Part shown: in pieces, positions 8,301-17,188 of the stretch
Numbering within the stretch: the stretch's first letter is position 1
Layout of the letters: each line of letters starts with the position of its first letter
Origin: Pseudanabaena sp. PCC 6802
GTDB lineage: Bacteria; Cyanobacteriota; Cyanobacteriia; Pseudanabaenales; Pseudanabaenaceae
Direction: 5' to 3'
DNA length: 64,000 bases
NCBI RefSeq assembly: GCF_000332175.1
Contig: NZ_KB235910.1
Coordinates: 286,401-350,400 of the forward strand
The notes under the pieces: generated by a model
What the model saw: the letters and a program-made list of their open reading frames with translations, nothing else
What the model was told of the DNA's origin: nothing
The model's database searches: none
Position numbers and translations under genes: made by a program

Positions 8301-10438
8301 TTGTAGTGAATGCTCTCTCTTTCTACTTTCGGAATCAGATAATAAGCAGCTTGCTGAATCCGATCGTGCCCAAATTGATAATCCTGAATCAGGAGGTTCT
8401 CATCGAGCGGCGATCGCGGCAGCAAAAAACCCCGTTCCATCGCTGTCTTAATATCGACAAAAACTTCCGCATTCATCCGTTCTTCCACCAACGCGATCGT
8501 GTCTAGATCGAACTTGGAACCCAAACAGGCCGTAAGGGACAGCACTTTCTGTACGGATGGCGGCAGTTTCTGCAATTGCCCGACCATCATCTCCACCACA
8601 TTATGCGTGAACCCCATCGCTTCGATCTGGGCTACATCCCAGTGCCATTTTCCTATGGTGCGATCGAATGCCAGTAAATTATCGCTATACAGAGTTTTCA
8701 AAAACTCATTCACAAAAAATGGATTCCCCTCAGTCTTGCGCATCACCAATTCAGCCAAACTGCTGACTGCTTGAGTCTCGCTATGTAAAGTCTCAGCCAT
8801 CAGTTGCTCGACGTGCGACAAGCGCAATGGTGTCAAGTTAATTGTTTCGAGATTGACTCTTTTTTGACGCAGTTGTGCGAGCATGTGGGTGATGGGATGG
8901 CTCTCCGATACCTCGCGATCGCGATAGGCAACTATCAGTAATAAAGAGTCGATCTGGCGATCTCCCAGCAAGCGTTCGATCGCATTCAACGTTGCCAAAT
9001 CCGCCCACTGAAGATCGTCCAGAAAAATCGCCAGTGGACGTTCTGGGCTGCAAAATGCTTGAATAAAATGTTGGAAAGCTAAGTTAAACCGATGTTGCGA
9101 TTCGCTGGCACCCAAACTGGGAACCTCAGGTTGCACGCCGATGATTAACTCCACTTCGGGGATGACATCAATTATCACCTGCCCGTTCGCGCCTAATGCT
9201 GCTAATAAGCGATCGCGCCATTGTTTTAGGATCGCTTCTGTCTCGCCGAGTAGTTGCTTCACCAGGCTGGCAAAAGCATTTACCAAAGCCGAGTAAGGAA
9301 TATTTCGCTGAAACTGGTCAAATTTCCCACTAATAAAGTAGCCCCGTTTGGCGGTAATTGGCTTGCAAATCTCCTTTACTAGCGCAGATTTACCAATGCC
9401 AGCGTAACCAGTAACGACGATCAGCCCCGCTGCTGATGTCACCTGCCCCTGGACAGTAACGCAATTGTCCTCTGGACATGCTACGCGATCGAATGCTGTG
9501 AGTAATGCGGCAATTTCCCGTTCGCGGCCATAGAGCTTTTGGGGAATTTGCAAGAGATCGGAGATATCGTTGCAGCCGAGGGTAAAGGGAGCGATCGCTC
9601 CCGTCTTTTCCCACTGCCCCAAACATTTTTCTATATCCGTTTGGAGTCCCCTAGAACTCTGATAGCGGTCTTCAGCATTCTTTGCCAGCAGTTTCATGAC
9701 TATATCTGAGATCGCTTTAGGTATTTTTGTATGAGCCAACAAATGCGGCGGCACAGGTTGTTTGGCAATGTGACAATGTACCAACTCCATGGGATCGCTG
9801 CTGGTAAATGGCAACGTACCTGTCAATACCTCGTAGAAGGTAATGCCCAAGGAGTAAAAATCCGTGCGGTAATCTAATGACCGATTCATGCGTCCAGTTT
9901 GCTCTGGGGAAAGGTAAGGGAACGTTCCCTCTAGAGCATTTGGGGTACTCGGTGTCGGGTTTTCGCGACTGAGTTGTGTAGAAATGCCTAAGTCGATTAA
10001 TTTGAGCAGTCCCGTCTTTGGATTAAAAACAAGATTAGCAGGATTGATATCTTTATGTATGATGTTTTGACTGTGCAGTTGCGCTATCCCATCCACAATT
10101 TTAAGCGCCAAAGGCAAAAACTCACCTACAGTCAGGCTTTGTTGGCGCTGCTGCAACCACTGGTCGAGCGAAATCCCGCCAAAGTCTTCCACGATCATTA
10201 CCAGAGTTTTTTGCCACTCTTCTAAGCCGTAGGCTTTGATAATGTTGGGCATTTGCAGTTGATAGGTAAGGCGATACTCCTGTCTGTAACGCCGGATCTG
10301 GCTAGGTGTAGGGTGCTCGGCTTTGAGGATTTTCAGAATCAGCGATCGCCCATCTTTGACTCGACGAGCGCGATAGACGCGCGAGTTATCGCCATCATGG
10401 ATTTGCATTAAGTCTTTAAATTCGGAAAAAGTGTCCAT
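5387..10438 (-). CDS. Giant sensor protein: Ser/Thr kinase, AAA ATPase, GAF and GGDEF diguanylate cyclase
   Basis: 1,683 residues. Domains in order: protein kinase (about 12-270; VYRARRVKDGRSLILKIL lysine region, catalytic HKDINPANLVF near 129, DLG in place of DFG); P-loop ATPase (about 300-520; GYAGIGKSALVK near 348, FLDDLQWAD); a long helical repeat region (about 620-1300); GAF (about 1330-1480); a coiled coil; C-terminal GGDEF with GGEEF near 1596. The layout matches cyanobacterial HstK-type proteins, except that the usual histidine kinase is replaced by a diguanylate cyclase. Expected role is to turn a ligand or redox signal into protein phosphorylation and c-di-GMP. It is cytoplasmic and probably monocistronic. 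Confidence 0.9.
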   Translation of the reverse strand: MDTFSEFKDLMQIHDGDNSRVYRARRVKDGRSLILKILKAEHPTPSQIRRYRQEYRLTYQLQMPNIIKAYGLEEWQKTLVMIVEDFGGISLDQWLQQRQQSLTVGEFLPLALKIVDGIAQLHSQNIIHKDINPANLVFNPKTGLLKLIDLGISTQLSRENPTPSTPNALEGTFPYLSPEQTGRMNRSLDYRTDFYSLGITFYEVLTGTLPFTSSDPMELVHCHIAKQPVPPHLLAHTKIPKAISDIVMKLLAKNAEDRYQSSRGLQTDIEKCLGQWEKTGAIAPFTLGCNDISDLLQIPQKLYGREREIAALLTAFDRVACPEDNCVTVQGQVTSAAGLIVVTGYAGIGKSALVKEICKPITAKRGYFISGKFDQFQRNIPYSALVNAFASLVKQLLGETEAILKQWRDRLLAALGANGQVIIDVIPEVELIIGVQPEVPSLGASESQHRFNLAFQHFIQAFCSPERPLAIFLDDLQWADLATLNAIERLLGDRQIDSLLLIVAYRDREVSESHPITHMLAQLRQKRVNLETINLTPLRLSHVEQLMAETLHSETQAVSSLAELVMRKTEGNPFFVNEFLKTLYSDNLLAFDRTIGKWHWDVAQIEAMGFTHNVVEMMVGQLQKLPPSVQKVLSLTACLGSKFDLDTIALVEERMNAEVFVDIKTAMERGFLLPRSPLDENLLIQDYQFGHDRIQQAAYYLIPKVERESIHYKIGKLLRQHWSPKVREEQIFVIVNHLNHGIALITDQIDRDRLAKLNLMACRKARMAIAYQAAGEYAAIALNLLGSAAWQRQYETALALHELAAEVALLCGEFDQMNRWVDAAINRARTPLEQVGVYLVRIQALSIHNRLSEAISVGHSILTELGVRLPNPPSSEEIQQAVREINSSIGDRTIEELFHLPAMVEREKLAIMQVAAAIGPACFMLGSPLFPPLIALLVNLSIRYGNSTASAYGYACYGLFLNSFLQDASTSGQFGRLAYRLASISDAKNMRSETFAIVGLFLHHRQAHLRETLPILKAGYQAGLEAGNLGFVGHNGNGFCINSFWCGKPLAELETQIRSYHRQFLDYNQFTAANYCSIYWESIHFLLGSPDAIEFSSSQGQIFDSKNSAAIFQFHLYKAVLRFLIGDIALASADIAQARLYLAAGVQTITEAIFYFYDSLIALATLPKLDAELAPQWQRVQANQARLHHWAEHAPMNYLHKWQLVEAETCRVLDRKLEAIELYDRVIAGAMEQQYIQEEALANELAAKFYLDWGKENIARTYMLDARYCYLRWGSIAKVEQLDAHYPQLLKFPGYQASSHPFATAQIATGGRSGAELDLTTVMKASQAIATEIVLEKLLQTLMQILLENAGAQTGCLLLHTPLDSGELGTFAIAARSSTDPDRASLSQSIGEIMPESVLYYVARTQESILLDSAVESGNFAHDPYIQSAKPLSVLCYPLIDRGKLVAIIYLENNLTTGAFTANRIELLQLLSGQAAIALENAILYAEKAEYTRTLEQKVRERTAELQRANQELSNLVNLDGLTQIANRRHFDRYFAREWQRHLRSQEPLALILIDIDYFKRYNDCYGHQRGDDCLLQVARAIAKVLQRPTDLVARYGGEEFAVILPNTSTDGASTVAESIRRAIATLTIPHADSAVSQHVTLSLGIASFIPTPDTSTENLIANADRALYAAKYQGRDRASICH

Positions 10439-10536
10439 GGCAGGAACGACTATTTAAACTCTTGCTTAAAGAAGTTTTTGAGAGGTGAGGTGATAAATCC
10501 CTGGTGGTGCAGTCGATCCAGGCGATCGCCTGAGAT

Positions 10537-10902
10537 AAATGGGAATATCTGGGTACTTGCTGCGAATTGCCTCGATCGCTGGGAGGACGCGATCGATCTC
10601 GTCACTGGTACTTACGGCTTCCGCATCGGTACTAACTCCTAAGACTATGATATTGTAAGCTTGATATCCCGTATAAGCATCAACGCAGAAAAACTTGCTA
10701 TAGCGGTTTTCAGATCGGAGGTGAGCAAGGGGTTTGGAGGCGTTGTCCCCAAGAAGGCGAGGCAGGGCGGTCTTGGGGGTTCCCCGCTAGAGCTACTGCC
10801 GCGTTCCACCTCTTCACCCCGTCAATAAAATCCGTTCTCAATTGAAAAACGCCATATCAAAATACTGCCCGGAAACGATGCAGTCAAACTTATTTGAGGG
10901 GA
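10537..10902 (-). pseudogene. Decayed partial second copy of folP and bcp sequence
   Basis: 10537-10624 matches folP 4447-4534 with very few changes. It joins directly to 10625-10680, which matches bcp 5009-5064 with several changes. After a further deletion, 10687-10698 and 10857-10902 match the bcp upstream region around 5234-5290. All pieces keep the order and orientation of the originals, so this is a tandem duplicate with internal deletions. Element 10699-10856 interrupts it. No reading frame survives. Confidence 0.85.
10699..10856. mobile_element. MITE-like element, family 1, copy 1 (empty site known)
   Basis: About 158 bases bounded by TATAGCGGTTTTCAGATC on the left and ATTGAAAAACGCCATA on the right, imperfect inverted repeats, with a GC-rich core. 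It interrupts duplicated sequence whose intact original reads CTTGCTATAAAAATACTG at 5251-5268. The filled site reads CTTGCTATAGCGG ... CGCCATATCAAAATACTG. This fits insertion at a TA, as for Tc1/mariner- or IS630-like MITEs. Other copies: 36925-37079 and 51444-51600; solo ends at 19504 and 33791. Confidence 0.75.
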
Positions 10903-11050
10903 GCGAGGAAATTAAAGTAAAAACCAACATCAGCCTTCACGAGTTTTTACCTATTTGTTTGGTATATAGGTTTGATAAATAAAATGGGATTTGCGAGCTA
11001 AAAAACGTCGGGCAATTTGCGCAGTTTTTATCGGCTATTTTGACAAAATT

Positions 11051-11189
11051 AGGACTTACGCATTGAATGCTGAAATTCAAGATCCCCCCTAGCCCCCCTT
11101 AAAAAGGGGGAAATCTAAAAGCCCCTTCTTTCTGGGCTTTGCCTTCCCGTAAGGGTAGGGGTTTGGGGGATCTGTTTTGCGTAAGTCCT
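11051..11189. repeat. Inverted-repeat element with AGGACTTACGCA ends
   Basis: 139 bases with perfect 12-base terminal inverted repeats, AGGACTTACGCA at 11051 and TGCGTAAGTCCT at 11178. Inside are complementary runs (GATCCCCCCTAGCCCC against GGTTTGGGGGATC-type sequence), so the whole could fold into a long hairpin. There is no coding capacity. It lies 28 bases ahead of the ATG of an unknown gene and could influence it. Confidence 0.7.
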
Positions 11190-11217
11190 GAAAATTCACA
11201 CGTAGGTATTGTCAACC

Positions 11218-11886
11218 ATGGATATAAGTGAACGTCTACAGAAGAGATCCGAGCAATTGCAATTACTCGGTGCCGCGATCGCTCTTTTAGAAAAAATCGA
11301 TCTGGAGGATATCGTTAAGATTACTGATGGTAGTCGCTTAGGTAAGATTGCCAAACTCTTAAACGAGGTAAAGACAAGCTTGGGAGATATCCAAATAGAG
11401 GATCGACTTAATCAAAACCTATTAACGATCGATAAGGCTATGCCAAAATCATCTTCTAAAAGTAGGGAAACAGTCTCCAAGAATGCACTTGTACCCGCTC
11501 TAGTAGTTTCGAGGGGAACGGGTAGTAAAAATATCAAATCAGCCAAGCCTCAAGAACCAATACGACAAGTCGCCGTCAGTTCTGCTCAGCAAAACGCTAT
11601 TATCATGGATTATCTCCAGCAAGTTTTCTCCGATACAGAAACATTTCCCAGCCGCAAAAGCATAAACGAATTTTTTAAGGACTACTTTGAAATCGACTAT
11701 AACCTCAATAAGAAATCGCGAGTAGAAACTATTAAGAGATTATGCAGGTTGCTCCTCAAAAAGCAGGATAATAGAGTTGTTATTGGCGATATTTTGTTGA
11801 AAGCAACTAATTCTAAGCACGGAGCTTTTCTCAAAGCAGACGATACTGTCTTCTTGAATTCCGTCAGAAGATATCCAGGTCGATAA
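11218..11886 (+). CDS. Hypothetical protein, 222 aa
   Basis: Begins at ATG 11218 (a TTG three codons earlier is less likely). Residues 1-70 are helical and charged (SERLQKRSEQLQLLGAAIAL), about 75-115 is a Ser/Lys-rich low-complexity linker, and about 125-222 is a second basic helical domain (FFKDYFEIDYNLNKKSRVE, then IKRLCRLLLKKQDNRVV). No signal peptide or membrane segment. I do not recognise the family. The basic C-terminus could bind nucleic acid, but that is a guess. Dense repeats flank it on both sides. Confidence 0.55.
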   Translation: MDISERLQKRSEQLQLLGAAIALLEKIDLEDIVKITDGSRLGKIAKLLNEVKTSLGDIQIEDRLNQNLLTIDKAMPKSSSKSRETVSKNALVPALVVSRGTGSKNIKSAKPQEPIRQVAVSSAQQNAIIMDYLQQVFSDTETFPSRKSINEFFKDYFEIDYNLNKKSRVETIKRLCRLLLKKQDNRVVIGDILLKATNSKHGAFLKADDTVFLNSVRRYPGR

Positions 11887-11976
11887 CTCCTGTTTATACC
11901 AATTCTTCAAAATTGAACTACAGATCGATCTATGTACGGGCGAACGGCTGTTCGCCCCTCCAGCAATCTGTAATTT

Positions 11977-12124
11977 TATAGCTATAGCCAATAGGCTTAG
12001 GACGGGGTGCAGGGGTTCCACACGGCAGTGGCTCTAGCGGGGAACCCCCAAGACTGCCCTGCCTCCCCTGCATGGGGGCGCAGCCCCCACACCCCCTGTC
12101 CTAACAGATCTGTCTACGGCTATA
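11977..12124. repeat. MITE-like element, family 2, copy 1
   Basis: 148 bases with ends TATAGCTATAGCCAATAGGC and GTCTACGGCTATA. The core has GGGGTGCAGGGG, GCGGGGAACCCCCA and GGGGGCGCAGCCCCCA blocks that pair with one another. The same ends recur at 24452, 35496, 40088 and, as a fragment, 50572. No coding capacity. Confidence 0.7.
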
Positions 12125-12144
12125 CTTTAGGGAATTGGTATTAC

Positions 12145-12233
12145 TTGAAGTCCGCGCAGGCGGACTTTGCCTGTGTAGCCGCGACTTCCAGTCGCCAGGC
12201 AATATTAGGGATAATTAACGCGGATTTGGTATT
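12145..12233. repeat. Family-4 unit ending in GATTTGGTAT
   Basis: About 89 bases of the form TTGAAGTCCGCGCAGGCGG ... CCAGTCGCCAGGCAATATTA ... GGATTTGGTATTA. Near-identical units lie at 22689-22777 and 40188-40276. The fuller copies begin with ATACCAAATC, so the element has ATACCAAATC/GATTTGGTAT inverted ends. Confidence 0.65.
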
Positions 12234-12262
12234 ACTTCAAGATCGCTACCGATTTCCGGATT

Positions 12263-13651
12263 TTAGAAATCGGCATTCAAAGGCGATCGCGGGAAGGGGA
12301 TGACATCGCGAATATTGCCCATGCCGGTGATAAATTGCACGAGGCGCTCGAATCCCAGACCAAATCCCGCGTGAGGCACTGTACCGTAACGCCGCAAATC
12401 CAGGTACCACCAGTAATCCTCAGGGTTTAGACCCGCGCTTTTTATGCGGTTTTCCAATACATCAAGCCGCTCTTCGCGTTGAGAGCCGCCGATAATTTCA
12501 CCGATGCCGGGAGCCAGAACGTCCATCGCTCTGACGGTTTTACCGGACTCGTCAAGGCGCATGTAGAAAGCTTTAATTTCCGTGGGGTAATCCATTACCA
12601 CCACTGGCTTTTGGAATAACTCCTCTGCCAGGTAGCGCTCGTGCTCGGATTGCATATCTAAGCCCCACTTCACGGGAAACTCAAAGTCCTTATCGCTCTT
12701 TTCCAGCAGCTTAATGGCCTCGGTGTAGGAAATGCGCTCGAATTTTTCATCAACAATCTTTTGAGCATTCACCATGACCCGATCGCTGATGCGTTCTTGG
12801 AAAAACGCCATATCCTCAGGGCAGGTTTCTAGAACGTAGCTAAAAATATACTTGAGAAAATCCTCCGCCAGGTCAGCGTCGCCTTCTAGATCGCAAAAAG
12901 CCATTTCCGGCTCTATCATCCAGAATTCGGCTAAGTGGCGGGAAGTATTGGAATTTTCGGCTCTAAATGTGGGGCCAAAGGTATAAACATTAGAAAATGC
13001 CATCGCCATAATTTCCGCTTCCAACTGACCGCTCACAGTTAAAAACGCCGGTTTGCCAAAAAAGTCCTGCTCGTAGTCGATCGGCTTTGATGCTCCTACC
13101 AACTTTGCTAGATCGATAGTCGTAACCGCAAACATTTCGCCTGCACCTTCACAGTCGCTGGCCGTAATTACTGGTGTATGTACCCACAGGAAATCTCGTT
13201 CCTGGAAAAATTTGTGGATAGCGTAGGAACAGGCATTTCTGACTCGAAACACGGCACCAAACGTATTGGTGCGCGGGCGCAGATGCGCGATCGTGCGTAA
13301 AAACTCGAAGGAATGCCGCTTTTTTTGTAATGGATAGGTTTCGGGATCGGCAGCACCGAAAATTTGCACTGACTGCGCCTGCATTTCAATCCGCTGACCT
13401 TTACCAGGGGAAGTGACTAAAACCCCCTCTACTCCCACAGCAGCCCCCGTACTAATTTGCTTAATTATCCGTTCGTAGTCTGGTATATCTTGGGAAACAA
13501 CTACCTGAAGCCCTTGCAAGCAAGATCCATCATTTATTTCTAAGAAGGTAAGACCTTTTGCCTCTCGCTTTGTCCTTACCCAACCTTGCACGGTAGCTAA
13601 TGATTCCGGTTGACCATCTCGCAGCAAGTTAACGATTCTAGTTGCACTCAT
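12263..13651 (-). CDS. asnS: Asparaginyl-tRNA synthetase
   Basis: Charges tRNA-Asn. 462 residues from ATG 13651 (GTG 13663 is also open). An N-terminal OB-fold anticodon-binding domain (about 15-105; [20 protein letters not shown]) precedes a class II catalytic core. Motif 2 is [25 protein letters not shown] and motif 3 is [15 protein letters not shown]. The AsnRS rather than AspRS assignment rests on the short insert-free core and the [13 protein letters not shown] block. GatA is also encoded in this window (17964). Confidence 0.95.
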   Translation of the reverse strand: MSATRIVNLLRDGQPESLATVQGWVRTKREAKGLTFLEINDGSCLQGLQVVVSQDIPDYERIIKQISTGAAVGVEGVLVTSPGKGQRIEMQAQSVQIFGAADPETYPLQKKRHSFEFLRTIAHLRPRTNTFGAVFRVRNACSYAIHKFFQERDFLWVHTPVITASDCEGAGEMFAVTTIDLAKLVGASKPIDYEQDFFGKPAFLTVSGQLEAEIMAMAFSNVYTFGPTFRAENSNTSRHLAEFWMIEPEMAFCDLEGDADLAEDFLKYIFSYVLETCPEDMAFFQERISDRVMVNAQKIVDEKFERISYTEAIKLLEKSDKDFEFPVKWGLDMQSEHERYLAEELFQKPVVVMDYPTEIKAFYMRLDESGKTVRAMDVLAPGIGEIIGGSQREERLDVLENRIKSAGLNPEDYWWYLDLRRYGTVPHAGFGLGFERLVQFITGMGNIRDVIPFPRSPLNADF

Positions 13652-13844
13652 CTCTAGCAGCACGCATGGAACGATTACCTGCGATTATATAGCTTTCAGC
13701 GGCCAGCTTTCAGCGGTCAGCTTTTGTAAAATTTATTGTGGCATTATTTCAACACCATTGAATATCCCCCCTTGGACGCTAGCATGAGGTAATTAACTAA
13801 TCCTCAGCTACCGCTTAGCTATAAGGCTAGATCCGAAACTAGTA

Positions 13845-14054
13845 TTAATATGATGTTGCTATATCGCGGATTAGTGGTAAGCGATCGCTAATATAGTTAG
13901 TCAGATCGCGCGCTTGATTGCGATCCAGGCTGGATTTTTGTTGCACCTGCTCGATCAACCAATGCAATAAGCCATCATCATCCATACGCATAAGCTGGGA
14001 TGGGTGAGCCTGATGAACCAGATCCCAAAACAGTCGCATTAGCGAAGGTGTCAT
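13845..14054 (-). CDS. Small conserved cyanobacterial protein
   Basis: 69 residues from ATG 14054, entirely helical and soluble (LIEQVQQKSSLDRNQARDL, then TNYISDRLPLIRDIATSY). Short proteins with this pattern (leading FWDLV, a D-rich turn, terminal LPLIRDIA) are familiar to me as conserved hypotheticals in cyanobacteria; no role is known. It stands alone between asnS and pgl. Confidence 0.6.
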   Translation of the reverse strand: MTPSLMRLFWDLVHQAHPSQLMRMDDDGLLHWLIEQVQQKSSLDRNQARDLTNYISDRLPLIRDIATSY

Positions 14055-14383
14055 AGAATTGCATTCCTTAAGAAATTATGAACTTTTTATAGTTTAAATT
14101 ACTGGTATGGTACCGATGTTAAAAATCACACAAAACGAAACAATTTTCACCTTCCTATAGGGTGATTGCTACGGCATCCATACATAGCTTTACATTCCTA
14201 CAATAATTGTTGCTGTAAAAATCCATTGACGTAGGCAGGTTGTGTTCGGGCGCTCAGTAATAAGCGAAAACTTGTAGCTAAACCTGCCCGTACATAAAGT
14301 CCATCAGTGAAAAATTTACAGGTTGCAATAATTTGGTACGTCTTTTGTAGAACCTAACTGAGTTTTTTCTCTCCCATAAAAAT
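14055..14383. other. Intergenic region with a GTAGGCAGGTT / AACCTGCC hairpin
   Basis: 329 bases without a gene, between divergent promoters. 14231-14294 holds GTAGGCAGGTT and, about 40 bases later, AAACCTGCCCGTAC, an inverted pair like the one at 28461-28526 and probably a small repeat family. The rest is AT-rich and presumably carries the pgl promoter. Confidence 0.45.
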
Positions 14384-15103
14384 ATGCCAAGACAAGTTGA
14401 AATGCTACCCGATCGCTCCGCTATAGTTGCGAGAGCTTTAGAAATCGTTGTAAAAGCCTGCGAACGAGCAATCTCGGAGCGCGGTAAATTTACGATTGCC
14501 GCAGCAGGTGGCAGTACGCCTAAACCCCTCTACGAAGCCTTGGCAACTCAACCGCTCGATTGGCATAAGGTACACGTGTTTTGGGGAGATGAACGTTACG
14601 TTCCAGTTAGCGATCCCCAGAGTAATGAAGGAATGACGCGCAAAGCATGGCTCGATCGCGTATCGATCCCACCAGAGAATATTCATGCCATGCCGACTGA
14701 TGCAGCCGATCCAGCGATCGCCGCTCAAGTCTATGAATCGCACCTACAGGAATTTTTTGGGGTTAAGCCAGGTGAGTTTCCCAAGTTAGATCTGATTTTG
14801 TTGGGGATCGGTGATGATGGGCATACGGCTTCCCTATTTCCAGGCACGCCAGCGTTGAACGAGCGCGATAGAGCGATCGCCGTTGGCCAAAAAGATAGCC
14901 AGCCCAGACTGACCTTTACCGCCCCATTGATCGATCGGGCCGATCTGATTTTGTTTTTAGTGGATGGTATTGGTAAAGCCAACGCAGTTAAGGCAATTAT
15001 GGCCGATCGCGGCGATGCCAACACCTACCCCGCCCGCCTCATTCAAGGTAATGCTATCTGGCTGATCGATAAAACCGCTGGCAGTGCGATCGCAGCGCAA
15101 TGA
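14384..15103 (+). CDS. pgl: 6-phosphogluconolactonase
   Basis: Hydrolyses 6-phosphogluconolactone in the oxidative pentose phosphate pathway, a main source of NADPH in the dark in cyanobacteria. 239 residues, the normal length for the NagB-fold (DevB/SOL) type. Family motifs: AAAGGSTPKPLYEAL (about 42), VFWGDERYVP (about 67) and LLGIGDDGHTASLFPG (about 139). Start at ATG 14384. It stands alone, convergent with the DUF1816 gene. Confidence 0.95.
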   Translation: MPRQVEMLPDRSAIVARALEIVVKACERAISERGKFTIAAAGGSTPKPLYEALATQPLDWHKVHVFWGDERYVPVSDPQSNEGMTRKAWLDRVSIPPENIHAMPTDAADPAIAAQVYESHLQEFFGVKPGEFPKLDLILLGIGDDGHTASLFPGTPALNERDRAIAVGQKDSQPRLTFTAPLIDRADLILFLVDGIGKANAVKAIMADRGDANTYPARLIQGNAIWLIDKTAGSAIAAQ

Positions 15104-15154
15104 GAGGCTTAGATAAGCGGGGGAAAGATTAATCGGACTTATTGGGATTATTAA

Positions 15155-15469
15155 CTAAGACTGTCTGCTGAAGTTAAACGTGGGATCGACTTTCTTAGGA
15201 CTCGCTGCTTCTTCAGTTTCATCATAGATGGTAAGTTTATCTGGCTTGCAGCGCCTGGTAACTAGACCGACCACGATTGCACCTTCAGCCTCTAAATCCT
15301 CTTTATACCCAGGTATAGCCGCTTCAGCTTCTGGAAAACTAGAGAATGGTCCAAAGTAGTAGGTACAGCGAGGTGACTCGGTAACTACTTCTATCCAGAC
15401 AGCGATTCCAAGTTGCTCTAATAATAATGCGAACATATCCTTAACGTTATCAGCTAAGCCCATATACAT
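15155..15469 (-). CDS. DUF1816 domain protein
   Basis: 104 residues from ATG 15469 (GTG 15472 is just upstream). The DUF1816 stretch covers about 8-80: AVWIEVVTESPRCTYYFGPF, then EAAIPGYKEDLEAEGA. From memory this family is almost confined to cyanobacteria and resembles phycobilisome CpcD-like linker domains, but no function is settled. The last 25 residues are charged and probably disordered. Single gene. Confidence 0.75.
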   Translation of the reverse strand: MYMGLADNVKDMFALLLEQLGIAVWIEVVTESPRCTYYFGPFSSFPEAEAAIPGYKEDLEAEGAIVVGLVTRRCKPDKLTIYDETEEAASPKKVDPTFNFSRQS

Positions 15470-15542
15470 CACAGAGTACCTTTGTTTCTGTCTTGGACAT
15501 TTGACGATTGTGTACTTTTATATAGATTACAGTAAGTTAATG

Positions 15543-16778
15543 CTACAAACTGTTCAAACTCAACGTATTTATCCACCTCTGTCGGCAAATCTCATACAAA
15601 GCCATCCCAGTCGCTACTGAGGCGTTCAAGCAATTCACTTGACCCTCTAAAGGGATCGAAACCAGGACATCGCAGGCACGCTGAGTCAGCATGCCCAATC
15701 CCTCGTCTTCCGAGCCAACTACTAGTGCGATCGATCCCGAAAATTTAGTCTTATAGATAGGTTCTCCCTGCTCGCTGGAAGTGCCATAAATCCAAAAGCC
15801 ATGTTCTTTTAGCTTTTCCAAAGCACGGTTGAGGTTAACCACCCTCGCTACTGGTAACGTTTCTAAAGCACCGGCTGCAACCTTGGCAACAGTGGAGGTT
15901 ACTCCCACTGCGCGTCTTTGCGGAATCACGATCCCCTGTGCCCCCAAAGCTTCAGCAGAGCGGATAATCGCGCCTAAATTATGGGGATCGGTAATACTAT
16001 CGGCAACTACGATTATGGGTTGGCTGGTTTGCGCCAGTGCTTTCGCAATCAAGTCATCAAGATCTAGATATGCATAGGCAGCAACTTGAGCCACGATGCC
16101 CTGGTGTTTGGCATGATTGCTAATTTGATTGAGACGTTTGATATCCACTTCATCGACTACTGCCCCTGCTGCTTTAGCAGCGTCGATTAATGGGAGAAAG
16201 TCTGGGGCATAACGCATCTTTGGGGTTACCCAAATGCGGTTTAGCGATCGCAAGCCCAAAAGGGCAGCCTGCACGGCATGACGACCGTAAACCAAATCGG
16301 GATCGCTTTCAGTATCGGCTGGTTCGCCAAAATTGCGGGCAGCGTTGTTAGTGAAATCGTCAGTCGCACGAGTCCGATCTAAAGTTCGGGCATGACCTTG
16401 CCCCGCATAGACAGAACCTCGACGTTCAGACGAATAGCGAGAATTGCGAGACTCACGTCGTTGGTACGATCTATCCTCTCTGCGCCCTAAGGATTCTTGA
16501 GGGTCAAGTCGGGCTTCAAAAGAGTCCTGTCGCTCGACAGATTCCCTACGGTTAACCGTGACGATCCGACGCTGAGAACTGTTACGCCCAGGTCGATCGT
16601 CACTGCGATCGGATGGTTCTGTCGCTAGTTTAGGTCGTGGCAGCGGCTTTGATGCGCCTGCTTGTTTAATTATTGGCTTGGTACTCTGGCTTCTGCGTTT
16701 GGGGTTACCTGGCTTGGGCAGTTCGATACCACTTTTTCGTTCGGGCTTACCCTTAGCAGGTTTATCTCTAAATTTCAT
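15543..16778 (-). CDS. rlmB: 23S rRNA 2'-O-ribose methyltransferase, TrmH/SpoU family (RlmB-like)
   Basis: SPOUT-class RNA methyltransferase using SAM; RlmB modifies G2251 of 23S rRNA. 411 residues. About 1-155 is an Arg/Ser/Lys-rich disordered extension absent from E. coli RlmB. The substrate-binding domain follows (about 160-240; [12 protein letters not shown]), then the SPOUT domain with motif 1 [17 protein letters not shown], motif 2 VGSEDEGL and motif 3 [16 protein letters not shown]. The mini-RNase III gene lies eight bases upstream, so both act in 23S rRNA maturation from one operon. Confidence 0.92.
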   Translation of the reverse strand: MKFRDKPAKGKPERKSGIELPKPGNPKRRSQSTKPIIKQAGASKPLPRPKLATEPSDRSDDRPGRNSSQRRIVTVNRRESVERQDSFEARLDPQESLGRREDRSYQRRESRNSRYSSERRGSVYAGQGHARTLDRTRATDDFTNNAARNFGEPADTESDPDLVYGRHAVQAALLGLRSLNRIWVTPKMRYAPDFLPLIDAAKAAGAVVDEVDIKRLNQISNHAKHQGIVAQVAAYAYLDLDDLIAKALAQTSQPIIVVADSITDPHNLGAIIRSAEALGAQGIVIPQRRAVGVTSTVAKVAAGALETLPVARVVNLNRALEKLKEHGFWIYGTSSEQGEPIYKTKFSGSIALVVGSEDEGLGMLTQRACDVLVSIPLEGQVNCLNASVATGMALYEICRQRWINTLSLNSL

Positions 16779-16786
16779 GATTCGGT

Positions 16787-17149
16787 TTATTGGAGGATTT
16801 GAGCGAGGCGATCGGGGTTAGTTAAATAAAGGTAGCCGACCAGTGCCTCAAATCCTGTGGCTTTTTGATAAATATTAGGATCTAAATGACGCGAAGCTGA
16901 ACCAGCCGCATTACGCCCTCTACGCACTAAGTCGTATTCATCAGCAGTTAACTCCAGACTATCGAGCTGTTCTGCCTGACTCTCGGCTCTGACATGCGAC
17001 ACTACTAATTTATGATAACTGTTAGCAGTTCGTGGTGGTTGTAAATACTTAAGACGAATATGTAGTTCGTACACAGCATCGCCGAGATAGGCAAGCGATG
17101 CCACTGGTATTTCCGCAAGGCGATCGACATCTGGGTGAAATATTGACAT
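16787..17149 (-). CDS. mrnC: Mini-ribonuclease III
   Basis: 120-residue RNase III catalytic domain without a dsRNA-binding domain, as in Mini-III, which trims 23S rRNA precursors. Landmarks: [17 protein letters not shown] (signature with acidic metal ligands), VRRGRNA, and [11 protein letters not shown] near the C-terminus, where the E is catalytic. It precedes rlmB by eight bases, and the pairing supports the rRNA-processing role. Confidence 0.92.
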   Translation of the reverse strand: MSIFHPDVDRLAEIPVASLAYLGDAVYELHIRLKYLQPPRTANSYHKLVVSHVRAESQAEQLDSLELTADEYDLVRRGRNAAGSASRHLDPNIYQKATGFEALVGYLYLTNPDRLAQILQ

Positions 17150-17188
17150 CAGCTCAAGAAGACCTTCCTACCACAAAGCCAGCTATAT

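Larger units (their letters stand above)
11887..12262. other. Repeat-filled intergenic region
   Basis: No gene. From left to right: an ATACCAATT end (11894), a CGGGCGAACGG/CTGTTCGCCC hairpin (about 11938-11957), a family-2 element (11977-12124), a GGAATTGGTATTA end, then a family-4 unit (12145-12233). The asnS stop lies directly at the right edge, so the region separates two convergent genes and may serve as their terminator. Confidence 0.6.
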
